Notes: generated by a model not told the origin, from the letters alone. A DNA stretch of 64,000 nt from Pilaira anomala (GCA_025716855.1 JAIXMQ010000025.1:62001-126000); one strand, 5' to 3'; positions 21,825 to 33,102 are shown, counted from the first letter of the stretch. Numbers and translations are program-made.

Positions 21825-23787
21825 TATATATTCCAAATAAACTCGAGAAACACTCTGAAATAAAATGGAAAAATGTGGTTCATTGTACACTTTTATTAGG
21901 AATTAATGGCAACTAACTATATTGGAGGAAAATTCCGTTCAAAGACAAAACAAATGATTTATGATTATACACAGAATAAAAAAATGAAAACTAGTAACAA
22001 AAATAGTTTGAATAAAAGAACCAACTTGCGTTTAATTGAAAATACAAGAAAAAAAAAAGAGTGATATTAATACACAAAGGATTAGATTAACAATTTTTTA
22101 TAAATAAACAAGTTATGCTGTAGTATAGCCTAAACACTCCCTGTCGGGGGAAGAAATCAGTGATAACTGTTCGGGAAGGCTTATTGTTATTGTTATTGTT
22201 ACTGCTACTGCTGTTGAACAGCAATAGACTTAACAGAGCCAATTGTTAGGGAAGAGCGGATGTCATGAGAGCTAAAGCCTTGTAAACTTTCAATCAATCC
22301 CAAAAAAAAAAAGAAAAAAAAAAGGTTTTTTTCTTTGTTACAGCGAAAAAAAAATAAGCCAATCAAATCCTTGGAAAAGGGAGAAAAAGTGTATTTTTAG
22401 GCAAAAATCAGCAGGTCCCGACCTTTGGAATTTTTCAAGATTCAGAAATATCCATACATCTATACATTAAAAAGGTTTTAAAGCTTAGCTTTTTAAGGAT
22501 ATATGTAGAATTCGACGCTCTTTTTAATGATGCAAAAAGCAAAGTAAAATGGTAACAAATATTTATAGGTATTATGAAAAAACGCTATACAGTTTTTGTT
22601 AGGGCAAGTATATTTTTTATATCTAAAATAATAATTCTAAATCAATAGAAAGATGCGCCTTCAAATTCTGCATCGATTGTATATTATATAGTAAAATAGA
22701 ATAGGTGAAATGAAAGCCTTTAATTTGAAAAGAAAGAAATTTGGACCCAAATCTCAGTTTTTAGGTCCAAAAACAGGAAAAAAACCAAATCAGGATACAG
22801 ACATATTTTGTTAGACAATGTTATATTCCAAATATGTAGAATTTAAAGACTAAGATTTCTATGCATTTAGATTTATTATCTTGTATATAGAAAATATACA
22901 TGCCCTAATAGAATCTGTTCTTTCTCGCAATGACTATTAAACTTTATAATTATGTTACTTTGATTTTTACATCATTCGAAAGAGCGTCAAATTCTACCTT
23001 AGACATCAATAAAAAGATAAACTTTAAAACCATTTAAATACAAAGATATATCTCCATTTCTAATTTTTATTTTTTTTTAAGCTGTGAAAAAAATTCCATT
23101 TTTTAGAAAAATTTGCTAGTCCCCCCCTATGGATTTTTTCAAAAATCAGAAAGATGTATATATCTTTACATTAAAATTTTTTTAAAGCTTGGATTTTTAA
23201 CAATATATGTAGAATTTTGCGCTCTTTCTAATGATGTAAAAATCAAAACTAAATAATTATAATAATTTATGTTTATTGTCAGAAAACGAAATAAAGTTTT
23301 TATTAGGGCAAGTATATTTTCTGTTTCTAATGATATAAATTGAATTATTTAGAAAGATGCGCCTTTAAATTCTACACTTTCTATATATCATATTGTTTAA
23401 TAAAATAGTTGATTTAGAGGAACCTTACTTTGACAAGAAGGTATTTTTTGTCAAAATTTTGATTTCTGGGACCGAAAAACGAGGTGTATGTAGACCATGC
23501 TACATGCACTCTCCATTTGTAGTGCATGTAAGGAAAACAGTTTTTGTTAGAAAAAGTATATTTTTTACATATAAAAAAATACATATTTATATACAATCAT
23601 CTGCCCATATAAATTTAGAATTTTCCGGATATAGTATTGTATAATAGAATAGTTAATATTGAAGGACTTTACTTTGACAAGAAAGGTTTCCTGGGCTTAA
23701 ATATGTGGTGTGTGTAGATACTCAAGTAGTGTGTGTAGTTTATATGAGGCGCGCTTATTAGTCACTCTAAATTAGCTAAACACAGCA
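21825..23787 (+). repeat. Composite repeat element, copy B (with block U)
   Basis: Block U (21830-22320, starting near ataaactcgagaaacactct) leads to a left terminus at about 22325 and the same plus/minus/plus module body, ending at about 23787 (gcgcgcttattagtcactc, ttagctaaacacagc). It is a direct copy of 26850-28735 with scattered substitutions. Block W copy 2 follows immediately. Confidence 0.75.
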
Positions 23788-24245
23788 ATGATTCTATCCG
23801 TGTTTAAAGATTTGGACCTTCTTTTTTCGGTGAATACAATGTATAAAAGCCTCAGTGAAAAAGGAAAACAATAAAGGAAATGGTACTTAACAGAGAAGTG
23901 AGCAAACATGAACAATGATGAAAAAGGCTTATTATCTTTCTAATAAGTTTTACAAAAAAAAGAAATTAAATAAGTTCTTAGAGTGAATGCCTCACAGGGC
24001 ATAAGGGATTTGATTTTCTTTATACATACCTAAACTCTATATATCCTATTTATCGGCAAATAATAGTCTCTATATAGCTTTCGTGCAGTCCAACTTTTTT
24101 ATAAATGATAAAAATCACCTTGATTTCCTTAATACTGCAAATTTCATCATCTACCCACTCTCTCAAGTCGCCCAGTTTTTTGTTTTTAATTAAGGGCAGC
24201 AGCGACCCTACACTACGCTATGTATTTATTGACCTGAACTACTGT
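23788..24245 (+). repeat. Dispersed repeat block W, copy 2
   Basis: Direct repeat of 19195-19680, slightly shorter, ending at the shared gacctgaactac. No coding frame. Confidence 0.72.
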
Positions 24246-24255
24246 ATTTCCGCCG

Positions 24256-24319
24256 TCAATTGGTCACTTATTAAGCTTCAATTGATCACTTGTTTAAGCC
24301 TCAATTGGTCGCTTTTTGG
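24256..24319 (+). repeat. Three-unit degenerate tandem repeat, 22-23 bp
   Basis: Units start at 24256, 24278 and 24301 with tcaattggtcacttatt, tcaattgatcacttgttt and tcaattggtcgcttttt. The sequence on both sides is unique within the window. Confidence 0.7.
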
Positions 24320-25378
24320 TCATCCTGTACTCGTACAATAATTAAGTTGATGGGTCAGCGCAGTTTAATTGTAAGAGTTATTCCAAAAGATTTGAATTGT
24401 AAAGATACTCATATGTATGTCTATCAAAAATAAGTGAGAAAAGAGGTGTTAAATGAAGAGCACCTTCAATCGACGGCCTTAATTATATAATTAAATAATC
24501 CTACATTTGGGCGGTTTTAAAAGGTCATTGATGAAATGATAGTTGGTGAATAAAATAAGTACTACAAGCTGTGGGTCCCTAATTGAATGAAGGTCGGCTT
24601 TTAGCCCCTCTGCTTCGCTTCGTGTAAAAGCTACCGGAATTCCGGGGGGTATCCACAGCTTTTAGGTAGTAATGATACAATAATCGATAAAAATAATAAT
24701 AGTAGAGGTAAATTGACGGCTTTCGACCTACGAAAGTGGAGATAAGAAACAAAAGTGCACCCTTTGTTGATCCAGTGCAAAACCGAAGTCGGGGAAAAGA
24801 GTAGTAAAAAAAAAGGTAGTAAAATCACGGATGACTTTTGTCCGGATTTATAAAAAGTATAACCAGGCGCATCGTCACGTGAATAAGGTTTTTTATAACT
24901 TTTTGCATGAAATACACCATTACATCAATTTTTTTTCACATGGCATACAGGCAGGTTTTTTTTCTCATACGTCAGACAAACAAGGGGGGGTTTTTTTTTT
25001 TTTCATTATAAATCATCTTTTTTTTATTTTGTTCTTTTCTTTCACTTTCTTCTTTTTACATATATTCCAAAATGAATCTTCCTTACCGCTCCATTTTTAA
25101 TCTCTTCTTTTGCCACACTCCTTATCTAGAGAAGAGATTGTTCCAAGAAAAAAAGACCTGTATAAAACTACGTATTGTTATCAACAGTAAGTCTAATAAT
25201 TTTATCAAAAAACAAATGATTCATTTTGTCTAATAAATCTCAAATAGAAAATGATCCTTTTTTCTTTTTTGTCCAAATTACTAGTAAAAAAAGAACAAGT
25301 TACCTGGTTTTTTGTTAAAAAAAACAAGAATTATACCAGTCTTTTCTTTAAAAAAAACTGTAATTAAAGCGGTAACAG
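24320..25378. other. Unique AT-rich spacer in the repeat island
   Basis: No convincing gene. It contains an inverted repeat aagctgtgg (24566-24574) / ccacagctt (24653-24661), about 96 bp end to end, enclosing cggcttttagc...gtaaaagctaccg. This may be a hairpin or an old element end. The region just before 25378 may hold undetected 5' exons of the next gene. Confidence 0.4.
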
Positions 25379-26530
25379 AATAGCAAAGAAGACTGGCTTG
25401 TAAAAATCAAATTATTCCGAAACTACAACAGCGAAGATGATTTAATCGCCAGAAGAGATTTGATGGCTTCCATTTTCAATATATTGTAAGTTACATTAAC
25501 ATTCAAGTGTTCGTTATATAAGAAAATAACCATTTCTATAGCTCTGATCTTTACGATGGTGCATCAGAAACCTTATCGTCATCAGAAAGCTGCCTAAGAT
25601 ACTACATAATTGACCCATTGTTACAGGCATGCAACAAGTACCTAAAGGACCGTAACAACAATGTAACTTTTTATCCCGGAGAAATTGAACTAAAAGCTAT
25701 GACAGTTCAATTAAAAGACCAAGGGATCACAGATAAACGTCTTAAATACAATGCAGACGGAACAATTCTGTTCAACAGAATCTCCACTGAAATATTACTA
25801 TCTGAAGTATCTTCAGCATTTGCTGAAAATAACAAGGCTAAAACTTCTTTTGACCATTACAAAGCTATGTTTGGCCTCCTGATGATGCTAAAAAAGATTG
25901 CTAGAAAGTTCAAATATGCCAGCTTTAATACTTTCAAAGGATTGAAGGTTCACTTTATCCACACACATAGTAAGTAAAATTGACAAGGTCATTACATGTT
26001 TCCTAAAAATCCTACGTAAATAGACCAAGCAAAACGCCATTGGACAATGTTCACACCTTTCCTTGGTTTGTTTTTAATGAACAAAGAACAAAAGGTGGAC
26101 ATAATGGAAAATTTCAAAGAAAAATCAGAAGGTACCTTACCCGCTCTATTTAAGGCCGTTCGATATAAGGCCGCAATTCTCTGCAAAATTTGAAACTTTT
26201 TTCAGCCTTAAATATAGCGGGCACTGTATTATACCTTTTATGAACTTCTCTATTACTTTGGGGTATGTATACACCTTTATCTTTTATTGGAAAGGGCGTT
26301 GAAGAAAACGACTAACTTGAAAATCACACCAGGTATCGTTGGAGGAGACTTTGCATACCATTCCTATGCTGAGTAGAGAGCACGAACAAGTGTTGAGGGA
26401 GGGTAGTACCAATGAGAACACCTCTCCTGCTTCTCTTCTTGACTTGGTCAATCCTATCCTTGTTCGTTTAAATGAGAACAAGCACAAGGATGAAGCGGCT
26501 GAAGATGGCCCACAAAGCCCCAGTTCTTAA
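25379..26530 (+). pseudogene. Unidentified gene interrupted by a MITE-like insertion
   Basis: Exons 25379-25485, 25542-25969 and 26024-26132 connect in phase. They encode EDWLVKIKLFRNYNSEDDLI, DLYDGASETLSSSESCLRYY, KYNADGTILFNRISTEILLS, EVSSAF and FKGLKVHFIHTH, then HWTMFTPFLGLFLMNKEQKV. At 26135 a 92-bp element flanked by TA interrupts the frame; read through it, the frame stops within about 22 codons. Beyond the insert, coding-like sequence resumes, including a C-terminal stretch REHEQVLREGSTNENTSPAS to a stop at 26528-26530, but not in one clean frame. The ADG...EILLSEVSS spacing is only loosely like PD-(D/E)XK folds, so I do not assign a function. It is probably a lineage-specific gene family. 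Confidence 0.5.
26135..26226. mobile_element. 92-bp TA-flanked MITE-like insertion inside a gene
   Basis: Imperfect terminal inverted repeats: the left end is ccttacccgctctatttaag, the right end reads agcgggcactg, whose complement is cagtgcccgct. Both flanks are TA (26133-26134 and 26227-26228), as expected for Tc1/mariner-pogo type integration. It is the short relative of the 174-bp element at 29254. It carries ggcc(t)ta-type subterminal motifs and encodes nothing. Confidence 0.72.
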
Positions 26531-26840
26531 ATGTGTATATGAACCACGTATACCGACTATTACTGATACGCTTATGTAATATAAAGTGCAATAAATTTCA
26601 GTGTTCATACCGATATAAAAAGGATTTAACAATGTTGCTAAAATTCATACCATGTGCTTTTGTAAAATAGGTTTTTCACACTTATTAGCTTTTCATTTTG
26701 AAGACATAAAAAGGAGGATTGTACGATATGTTTTGAGATATTTAGCATGTATGTTATGAGTTCGTCAATTTTATTTTTAACGGGCATTGGATAAAATGAA
26801 CCTTCAAGTGTTTGAATGAATTGATTTATATGTATACGTA
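26531..26840. other. Spacer between broken gene and repeat copy C
   Basis: About 310 bp, AT-rich, unique within the window. An (AT)n stretch at about 26838-26855 marks the start of repeat block U. No gene seen. Confidence 0.5.
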
Positions 26841-26844
26841 TATA

Positions 26845-28735
26845 TATATATATATTTTACAAATAAACTCGAGAAACACTCTGAAATAAAATGGCAAAAT
26901 GTGATTCATTGTACACTTTTATTAGGAATTAATGGCAACTAACTATATTGGAGGAAAATTCCGTTCAAAGACAAAAAACAAATGATTTATGATTATATAC
27001 TCAGAATAAAAATACAGAATAAAAAAAATGAAAACTAGTAACAAAAATAGTTTGAATAAAAGAACTAACTTGTGTTTAATTGAAAATACAAGAAAAGAAA
27101 AATGGTGATATTAATACACAAAGGATTAGATTAACAATTTTTTTTATAAATAAACAAGTTATACTTACACTCTAAATGCACCTTGTTGGGGGAGATCTGT
27201 GATAACTGTTCGGGAAGGTTTATTGTTACTGTTATTGTTATTGTTATTGCTGTTGAACAGCGATAGACTTGACAGAGCCAACTACTAGGGAAGAGCAAAT
27301 GTCATGAGAGCTAAAGCCTTGTAAACTTTCAATTAATCCCAAAAAAAAAGGGTTTTTTTCTTTGTTACATCGAAAAAACATTGAGCCAATCATATCATCG
27401 GAAATAGGGGGAAAAGTATATTTTTAGGCAAAAATCAGCAGGTCCCGACCTTTGGATTTTTTCAAGATTCAGAAATATCCATACATCTTTATATTAAAAA
27501 GGTTTTAAAGCTTGGCTTTTTAAGGATATATGTAGAATTTGATGCTCTTTTTAATGATGCAAAAAGCAAAGTAAAATGGTAACAAATATTTATAGGTATT
27601 ATGAAAAAACGCTATACAGTTTTTGTTAGGGCAAGTATATTTTCTACATAAAACATAATAATTCTAAATCAATAGAAAGATGCGCCTTCAAATTCTGCAT
27701 TGATTGTATATTATATTGTATAATATAATAGGTGAAATAAAAGACTTTAATTTGAAAAGAAAGAAATTTGGACCCAAATCTCAATTTTTAGGTCCAAAAA
27801 CAGGAAAAAAACCAAATCAGGATACAGACGTATTTTGTTAGGCAATGTTATATTCCAAAGATGTAGAACTTAAAAACTAAGATTTCTGCTCATTTAGATT
27901 TATTATCTTGTATATAAAAAATATACATGTCCTAATAGAAGCTGTTCTTTCTCGCAATGGCTATTAAACTTTATAAATATGTTACTTTGATTTTTACATC
28001 ATTCGAAAGAGCGTCAAATTCTACCTTAGACATCAATAAAAAGCTAAACTTTAAAACCATTTAAATACAAAGATATATCTCCATTTCTAATTTTTATTTT
28101 TTTTTAAGCTGTGAAAAAAATTCCATTTTTTAGAAAAATTTGCTAGTCCCCCCCTATGGATTTTTTCAAAATTCAGAAATGTAGATATATCTTGGTATCG
28201 AAAAGGTTTTAAAGCTTGGCTTTCTAACAATATATGTAGAATTTGACGCTTTTTTCAATGATGTAAAAATCAAAACTAAATAATTATAATAATTTATGTT
28301 TATTGTGAGAAAACAGAATAAAGTTTTTGTTAGGGCAAGTATATTTTCTGCTTCCAATAATACAAATAAAATCATATAGAAAGATGCGCCTTCAAATTCT
28401 GCACTTTCTGTATATCATATTGTTTATTGAAATAGCTGATTTAGAGGGACGTTACTTTGACAAGAAGGTATTTTTTGTCAAAATTTTGATTTCTGGGACC
28501 GAAAAACGAGGTGTATGTAGACCATGCTACATGCACTCTCCATTTGTAGTGCATGTAAGGAAAACAGTTTTTGTTAGAAAAAGTATATTTTTTACATATT
28601 AAAAAATATATCTTTATATACAATCATCTGCCCATATAAATTTAGAATTTTCTGGATATAGTACTGTATAATAAAATAGTTAATATTGAAGGACTTTACT
28701 TTGACATAAAAGATTTCCAGGGCTTAAATTTGGAG
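26845..28735 (+). repeat. Composite repeat element, copy C (with block U)
   Basis: A direct copy of 21825-23700: block U, left terminus at about 27350 (tttgttacatcgaaaa), plus/minus/plus modules. It ends near 28735 and lacks the ttagctaaacacagc end found in copies B and D. Confidence 0.75.
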
Positions 28736-28789
28736 TGTGTGTAGTCCATTATTGGGGTGTTTATAGAGTATGAACTTTTTTACCATTCT

Positions 28790-29110
28790 TTTTTTTTTTT
28801 TTTGTGAGAATGACCATACTTGAGATCTTAATACATACTTTTCGATTTTAAATCAATTATTTTAATATACAATATGATATACAGTCGATACAGAATTTAA
28901 AGACACATTTTACCATATATTTGGATTTATAAGTTTAGATATGAAAAATATACTTGCCCTAATAAAAACCGTAATTTCACTTTCTCACAATCATCATTAA
29001 TATTTATAATTACTCTACTTTGATTTTTACACCATTCAATAGAGTTTCAAATTCTATATTAGAAACTATTCAATAGTTTTGCTCTAAAAGTTTTATAATC
29101 CCAAGATTCA
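28790..29110 (-). repeat. Diverged isolated module, minus orientation
   Basis: One copy of the roughly 230-bp module in reverse orientation, more diverged than those inside copies A-D. Recognisable words are aaaatatacttgccctaat, tactctactttgatttttac and gagtttcaaattctatatta. Confidence 0.6.
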
Positions 29111-29111
29111 C

Positions 29112-29617
29112 TAGTTATGCACATTGCTATTATTGTTAATTTTCTTTATCCTTGAGGACATGCCATTTTGCTTAAGCGGAAATAAAGTATCCATATCAGT
29201 TTAAGTAACTATACAATTGCATTAAAACTTTTGGTGGTCAATATGCCAAGGTACAGTACCCGCTATATATAAGGCTGTAAAAAATTTCAGACTTTTGCGG
29301 CCTTAAATCGTGTCATGGCCTTATTTATGCCTTGAAAAAAAGTTAAAATAGGCAAAATATCCAGGAAATTGCGGCCTTAAATCGGAAATGGCCTTAAATC
29401 GAACGGCCTTAAATAGAGCGGGCACGGTAATATAATTCTTGATATAGTTAAATCTGACTCTTTCACTTTTAATTTATGGTGAAAAAAAAAATTTTAAAGG
29501 AAGAGACCTTTTGATATTACCATTCTATTACGACAGTAAATTCCTAAGCTACAATAACTTTGTTTACTGGCCTTAAGCAGTCTTTTTGATAAAGAAAAAC
29601 GAGGTATTGTAGACATG
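29112..29617 (+). repeat. Repeat block V, plus orientation, carrying a MITE insertion
   Basis: Reverse complement of 21450-21795 across nearly its whole length (ctttatccttgaggaca, ccaaaagttttaatgcaat on the other strand). A 174-bp insertion at 29254-29427 is present here and absent from the other copy. Repeat copy D follows directly. Confidence 0.7.
29254..29427. mobile_element. 174-bp TA-flanked MITE (Tc1/mariner-pogo-like ends)
   Basis: The ends are cagtacccgctatatataag on the left and, complemented, ccgtgcccgctctatttaag on the right. They are flanked by TA at 29252-29253 and 29428-29429. The subterminal motif ggccttaaat recurs about five times. The uninserted sequence exists in the window at about 21640-21660 (complement ccaaggtaatataattc), with a single TA. 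This defines the insertion boundaries and the 2-bp target duplication. No coding capacity; a transposase would have to act in trans. Confidence 0.82.
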
Positions 29618-29618
29618 A

Positions 29619-31075
29619 TTTTTTTGTTGTAGCGAAAAACAATTTGAGCCAATCGAATCATCGGAAAAGGGAGGGAAAAAATATATTTTTAGGTAAAAAT
29701 CAGCAGGTCCCGACCTTTGGATTTTTTCGAAAATTAGAAATATGTATACATCTTTACATTAAAAAGGTTTTAAAGCTTGGCTTTTTAAGGATATATGTAG
29801 AATTTGACGCTCTTTTCAATGATGCAAAAAGCAAAGTAAAATGGTAACAAATATTTATAGGTATTATGAAAAAACGCTATACAGTTTTTGTTAGGGCAAG
29901 TATATTTTCTACATAAAACATAATAATTCTAAATCAATAGAAAGATGCGCCTTCAAATTCTGCATTGATTGTATATTATATTGTATAATAGAATAGGTGA
30001 AATAAAAGCCTTTAATTTGAAAAGAAAGAAATTTGGACCCAAATCTCAATTTTTAGGTCCAAAAACAGGAAAAAAACCAAATCAGGATACAGACGTATTT
30101 TGTTAGGCAATGTTATATTCCAAAGATGTAGAATTTAAAAACTAAGATTTCTATGCATTTAGATTTATTATCTTGTATATAAAAAATATACATGTCCTAA
30201 TAGAAGCTGTGCTTTCTCGCAATGACTATTAAACTTTATAATTATGTTACTTTGATTTTTACACCATTCGAAAGAGCGTCAAATTTTACCTTAGACATCA
30301 ATAAAAAGCTAAACTTTAAAACCATTTAAATACAAAGATCTATCTCCATTTCTAATTTTTATTTTTTTTTAAGCTGTGAAAAAAATTCCATTTTTTAGAA
30401 AAATTTGCTAGTCCCCCCCTATGGATTTTTTCAAAATTCAGAAATGTAGATATATCTTGGTATCGAAAAGGTTTTAAAGCTTGGCTTTTTAACAATATAT
30501 GTAGAATTTGACGCTCTTTTCAATGATGTAAAAATCAAAACTAAATAATTATAATAATTTATGTTTATTGTGAGAAAACAAAATAAAGTTTTTGTTAGGG
30601 CAAGTATATTTTCTGCTTCCAATAATACAAATCAAATTATATAGAAAGATGCACCTTCAAATTCTGCACTTTCTGTATAGCATATTGTTTAATGAAATAG
30701 TTGATTTAGAGGGACGTTACTTTGACAAGAAGGTATTTTTTGTCAAAATTTTGATTTCTGGGACCGAAAAACGAGGTGTATGTAGACCATGCTACATGCA
30801 CTCTCCATTTGTAGTGCATGTAAGGAAAACAGTTTTTGTTAGAGAAAGTATATTTTTTACATATAAAAAAATATATCTTTGTATGCAATCATCTGCCCAT
30901 CAAAATTTGGAATTTTCTGGATATAGCATTGTATAATAAAATAGTTAATATTGAAGGACTTTACTTTGACAAGAAAGGTTTTCTGGGCTTAAATATGTAG
31001 TGTGTGTAGATACTAAAGTAGTGTGTGTAGTTTATATGAGGCGCGCTTATTAGTCACTCTACATTAGCTAAACAC
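29619..31075 (+). repeat. Composite repeat element, copy D
   Basis: Left terminus at about 29619 (gttgtagcgaaaaac, aggtaaaaatcagcaggtcc), plus/minus/plus module body, and a right end at about 31075 shared with copy B (gcgcgcttattagtcactc, ttagctaaacacagc). Upstream of D lies block V, whereas B and C have block U. Confidence 0.75.
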
Positions 31076-31084
31076 AGCCTAAAT

Positions 31085-31410
31085 TTTAAGCCCTAGAAAT
31101 CTTTCATGTCAAAGTAAAGTCTCTCTAAATCAACTATTTCATTAATTAATATGATATACAGATAGTTCAGAATTTAAAGGCTCATCTTTCTATGTGATTT
31201 GATTTATATTACTAGAACCAGAAAATATACTTGCCGTAACAAAAGCTGTAATTCAACTTTCTTACAATAGACATTAATCTTTATAATTACTTTACTTTGA
31301 TTTTTACATCATTCGAAATAGTGTCAAATTCTATATTAGAAACAGTTAAAAAGCTAAACTTTTACACCTTTGTAATGCCAAGATATATCAACATTTATGA
31401 TTTTTTTATG
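31085..31410 (-). repeat. Isolated module, minus orientation
   Basis: A diverged reverse-orientation module next to copy D (aaaatatacttgccgtaac, tactttgatttttacatcat, gtgtcaaattctatatta). It closes the right side of the repeat island. Confidence 0.6.
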
Positions 31411-32025
31411 GGATCGGTTATTTTTTTCTTGCTATAAGATTAAAATTTTGATCACAGTATTATGTCCTTTTTCTTTATCAAAAAATTAATTAAGATCAAT
31501 AAATACGTAGCTTAATGTAAGAGCTTTGTTACTGTGATGCAATGGTAGTCTCAAAAGTACTCGCTTTTCTTTAAAAAAATGGATGATTGGGGGGGGGGGG
31601 GGTTTAACGGCTATCCTATACTTCAAACTGGGTTTTCTTTTACAGTTCTTCTTCTCTTGTCATATCCAAAAAAAAAAAGGGTAAATAAAATATACACATC
31701 AGATTTATTTTTGAGGCAAATATGTATTTTTGTTAAAAGTTTAAACGATGTAACTTGATGGTGTACATCTACTTAATAGAAAGTGCGTATGCCATTTTGG
31801 CACTTTAACACTACATCTGACACTATTTAATAGACAAGCTAATAATGCAAACAAACACTTTCCAAAAAAAAAAAAAAGGATATCATTTTTTGTTACACGC
31901 TTTATTCCATTTGCAATTTCAACCAAAAGCAAATTCAGTATGACATATATTTTTTTATTATGATATTCTTGATTGTATTGCTACAACAAGAAACATTATC
32001 ACTTACGAAAAAAAAATAATTATAT
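31411..32025. other. Repeat-island edge, no gene
   Basis: AT-rich, with a G14 tract near 31589-31602 and a poly-A run at about 31864-31877. A 63-codon minus-strand frame at 31741-31932 has no supporting features. Confidence 0.45.
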
Positions 32026-33102
32026 TTAAATTTGAGTGGAAGAGTCATCATTTAAAACCAATTTTTCACTAATTACCAAATGCTCTAAAGTTGTATCGTT
32101 AGTCTTCTGTTTAATTATTATGGATAGCTTTTTTTTTTTTGACTCACCAACTGCTTTTTCCGTGTTTTTCTCAAGCTCTTTTTCCATATCAATTGAATAA
32201 GTAGAATTGCAGGAGCCTTCTGTATCGTTAGCAGCATAATCGATATTGGATTCTACTATAAAAAGATTACAGAGGATATTTAAAGCATTGACGATGTCAT
32301 TCGTGTCATTATCAATTACAGAGCCATGAATAACAGATTCCTTGATAAGAAAATTAACAGAGTTTTTTTCAACATCATTATTAGCTTCATTGGAGGTATC
32401 AGTAGGAATCTTTTTTTTAATATTTGAATTATCTGTAGTGATTTCATCTTCACCGGAATCTCTGTTCTCAACATTTGCTTCAATCTTTATATCATCTTTG
32501 TTAGGTTCATTGAAAGTAGTAGCATGAATTTTAATATCGTCAGCTGCTTTTTTATCACCCTTCTTATTTTTTCCATCGTCATACAATTTTAACCACTCCT
32601 GTTTTTCCTTAAGCCTTTGAGCTTTTTTGTCAACAGATTTTCTTCGTCCAGGTGTCTCTTGATTACTGTTTGTAACTTGTTCAGGCTTTTTTTGGCTTTT
32701 CTTTGACTTGAGAGGGGCTTTTTCAGTGATACGAATATAGTTTGATAAATTGGTGTGTTCCAACGTAACTTCATCACCTTCGATATTATTGACCACAATA
32801 CCACCTTTGTCTTCATCCTCATTTACACCAAGTTCCATACATGAAAAACCTAAACGAATACATTTACCACAGAGCTCAGTATTATGAGCAACAAAGGTTT
32901 CAGGATTTTGATTGCCTTTTTTGTTTGGAGCTTGCCATTTGTAGGTGCCGGGATAACATTTTTGTAAACAGTTTTTACAGAGTTGATAATCACTTAACGA
33001 ACCGTTCGCGCTCTGCCACTTTCTAAAGCAGCGTTCACACCGATAGCTAACTATTCGAACTTGGTACGGCGCTTTTTTGTAATTAATGTATCCAGTAGAC
33101 AT
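32026..33102 (-). CDS. 3CxxC-type zinc-finger protein
   Basis: Single exon. I start at the ATG at 33100-33102 (MSTGYINYKKAPYQVRIVSY), not an in-frame ATG 57 bp upstream, because the intervening codons are translated pyrimidine tract (FFSSSFFFFKK). This gives 358 aa. Residues about 18-90 carry a zf-3CxxC pattern: RCERCFRKWQSANGS, CKNCLQKCYPGTYKW, then HNTELCGKCIRLGFSC. The remaining three quarters is charged, low-complexity, Lys/Glu/Asn-rich, with likely nuclear-type basic patches (KSKKSQKKPE, GRRKSVDKKAQRLKEKQEWL). The biological role of fungal 3CxxC proteins is poorly known; nucleic-acid or protein binding is inference. Confidence 0.75.
   Translation of the reverse strand: MSTGYINYKKAPYQVRIVSYRCERCFRKWQSANGSLSDYQLCKNCLQKCYPGTYKWQAPNKKGNQNPETFVAHNTELCGKCIRLGFSCMELGVNEDEDKGGIVVNNIEGDEVTLEHTNLSNYIRITEKAPLKSKKSQKKPEQVTNSNQETPGRRKSVDKKAQRLKEKQEWLKLYDDGKNKKGDKKAADDIKIHATTFNEPNKDDIKIEANVENRDSGEDEITTDNSNIKKKIPTDTSNEANNDVEKNSVNFLIKESVIHGSVIDNDTNDIVNALNILCNLFIVESNIDYAANDTEGSCNSTYSIDMEKELEKNTEKAVGESKKKKLSIIIKQKTNDTTLEHLVISEKLVLNDDSSTQI

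Noticed and set aside
31589..31602. G14 tract considered as a G-quadruplex
   Set aside because: A single homopolymer without separated G-runs; more likely a simple repeat or assembly artefact.
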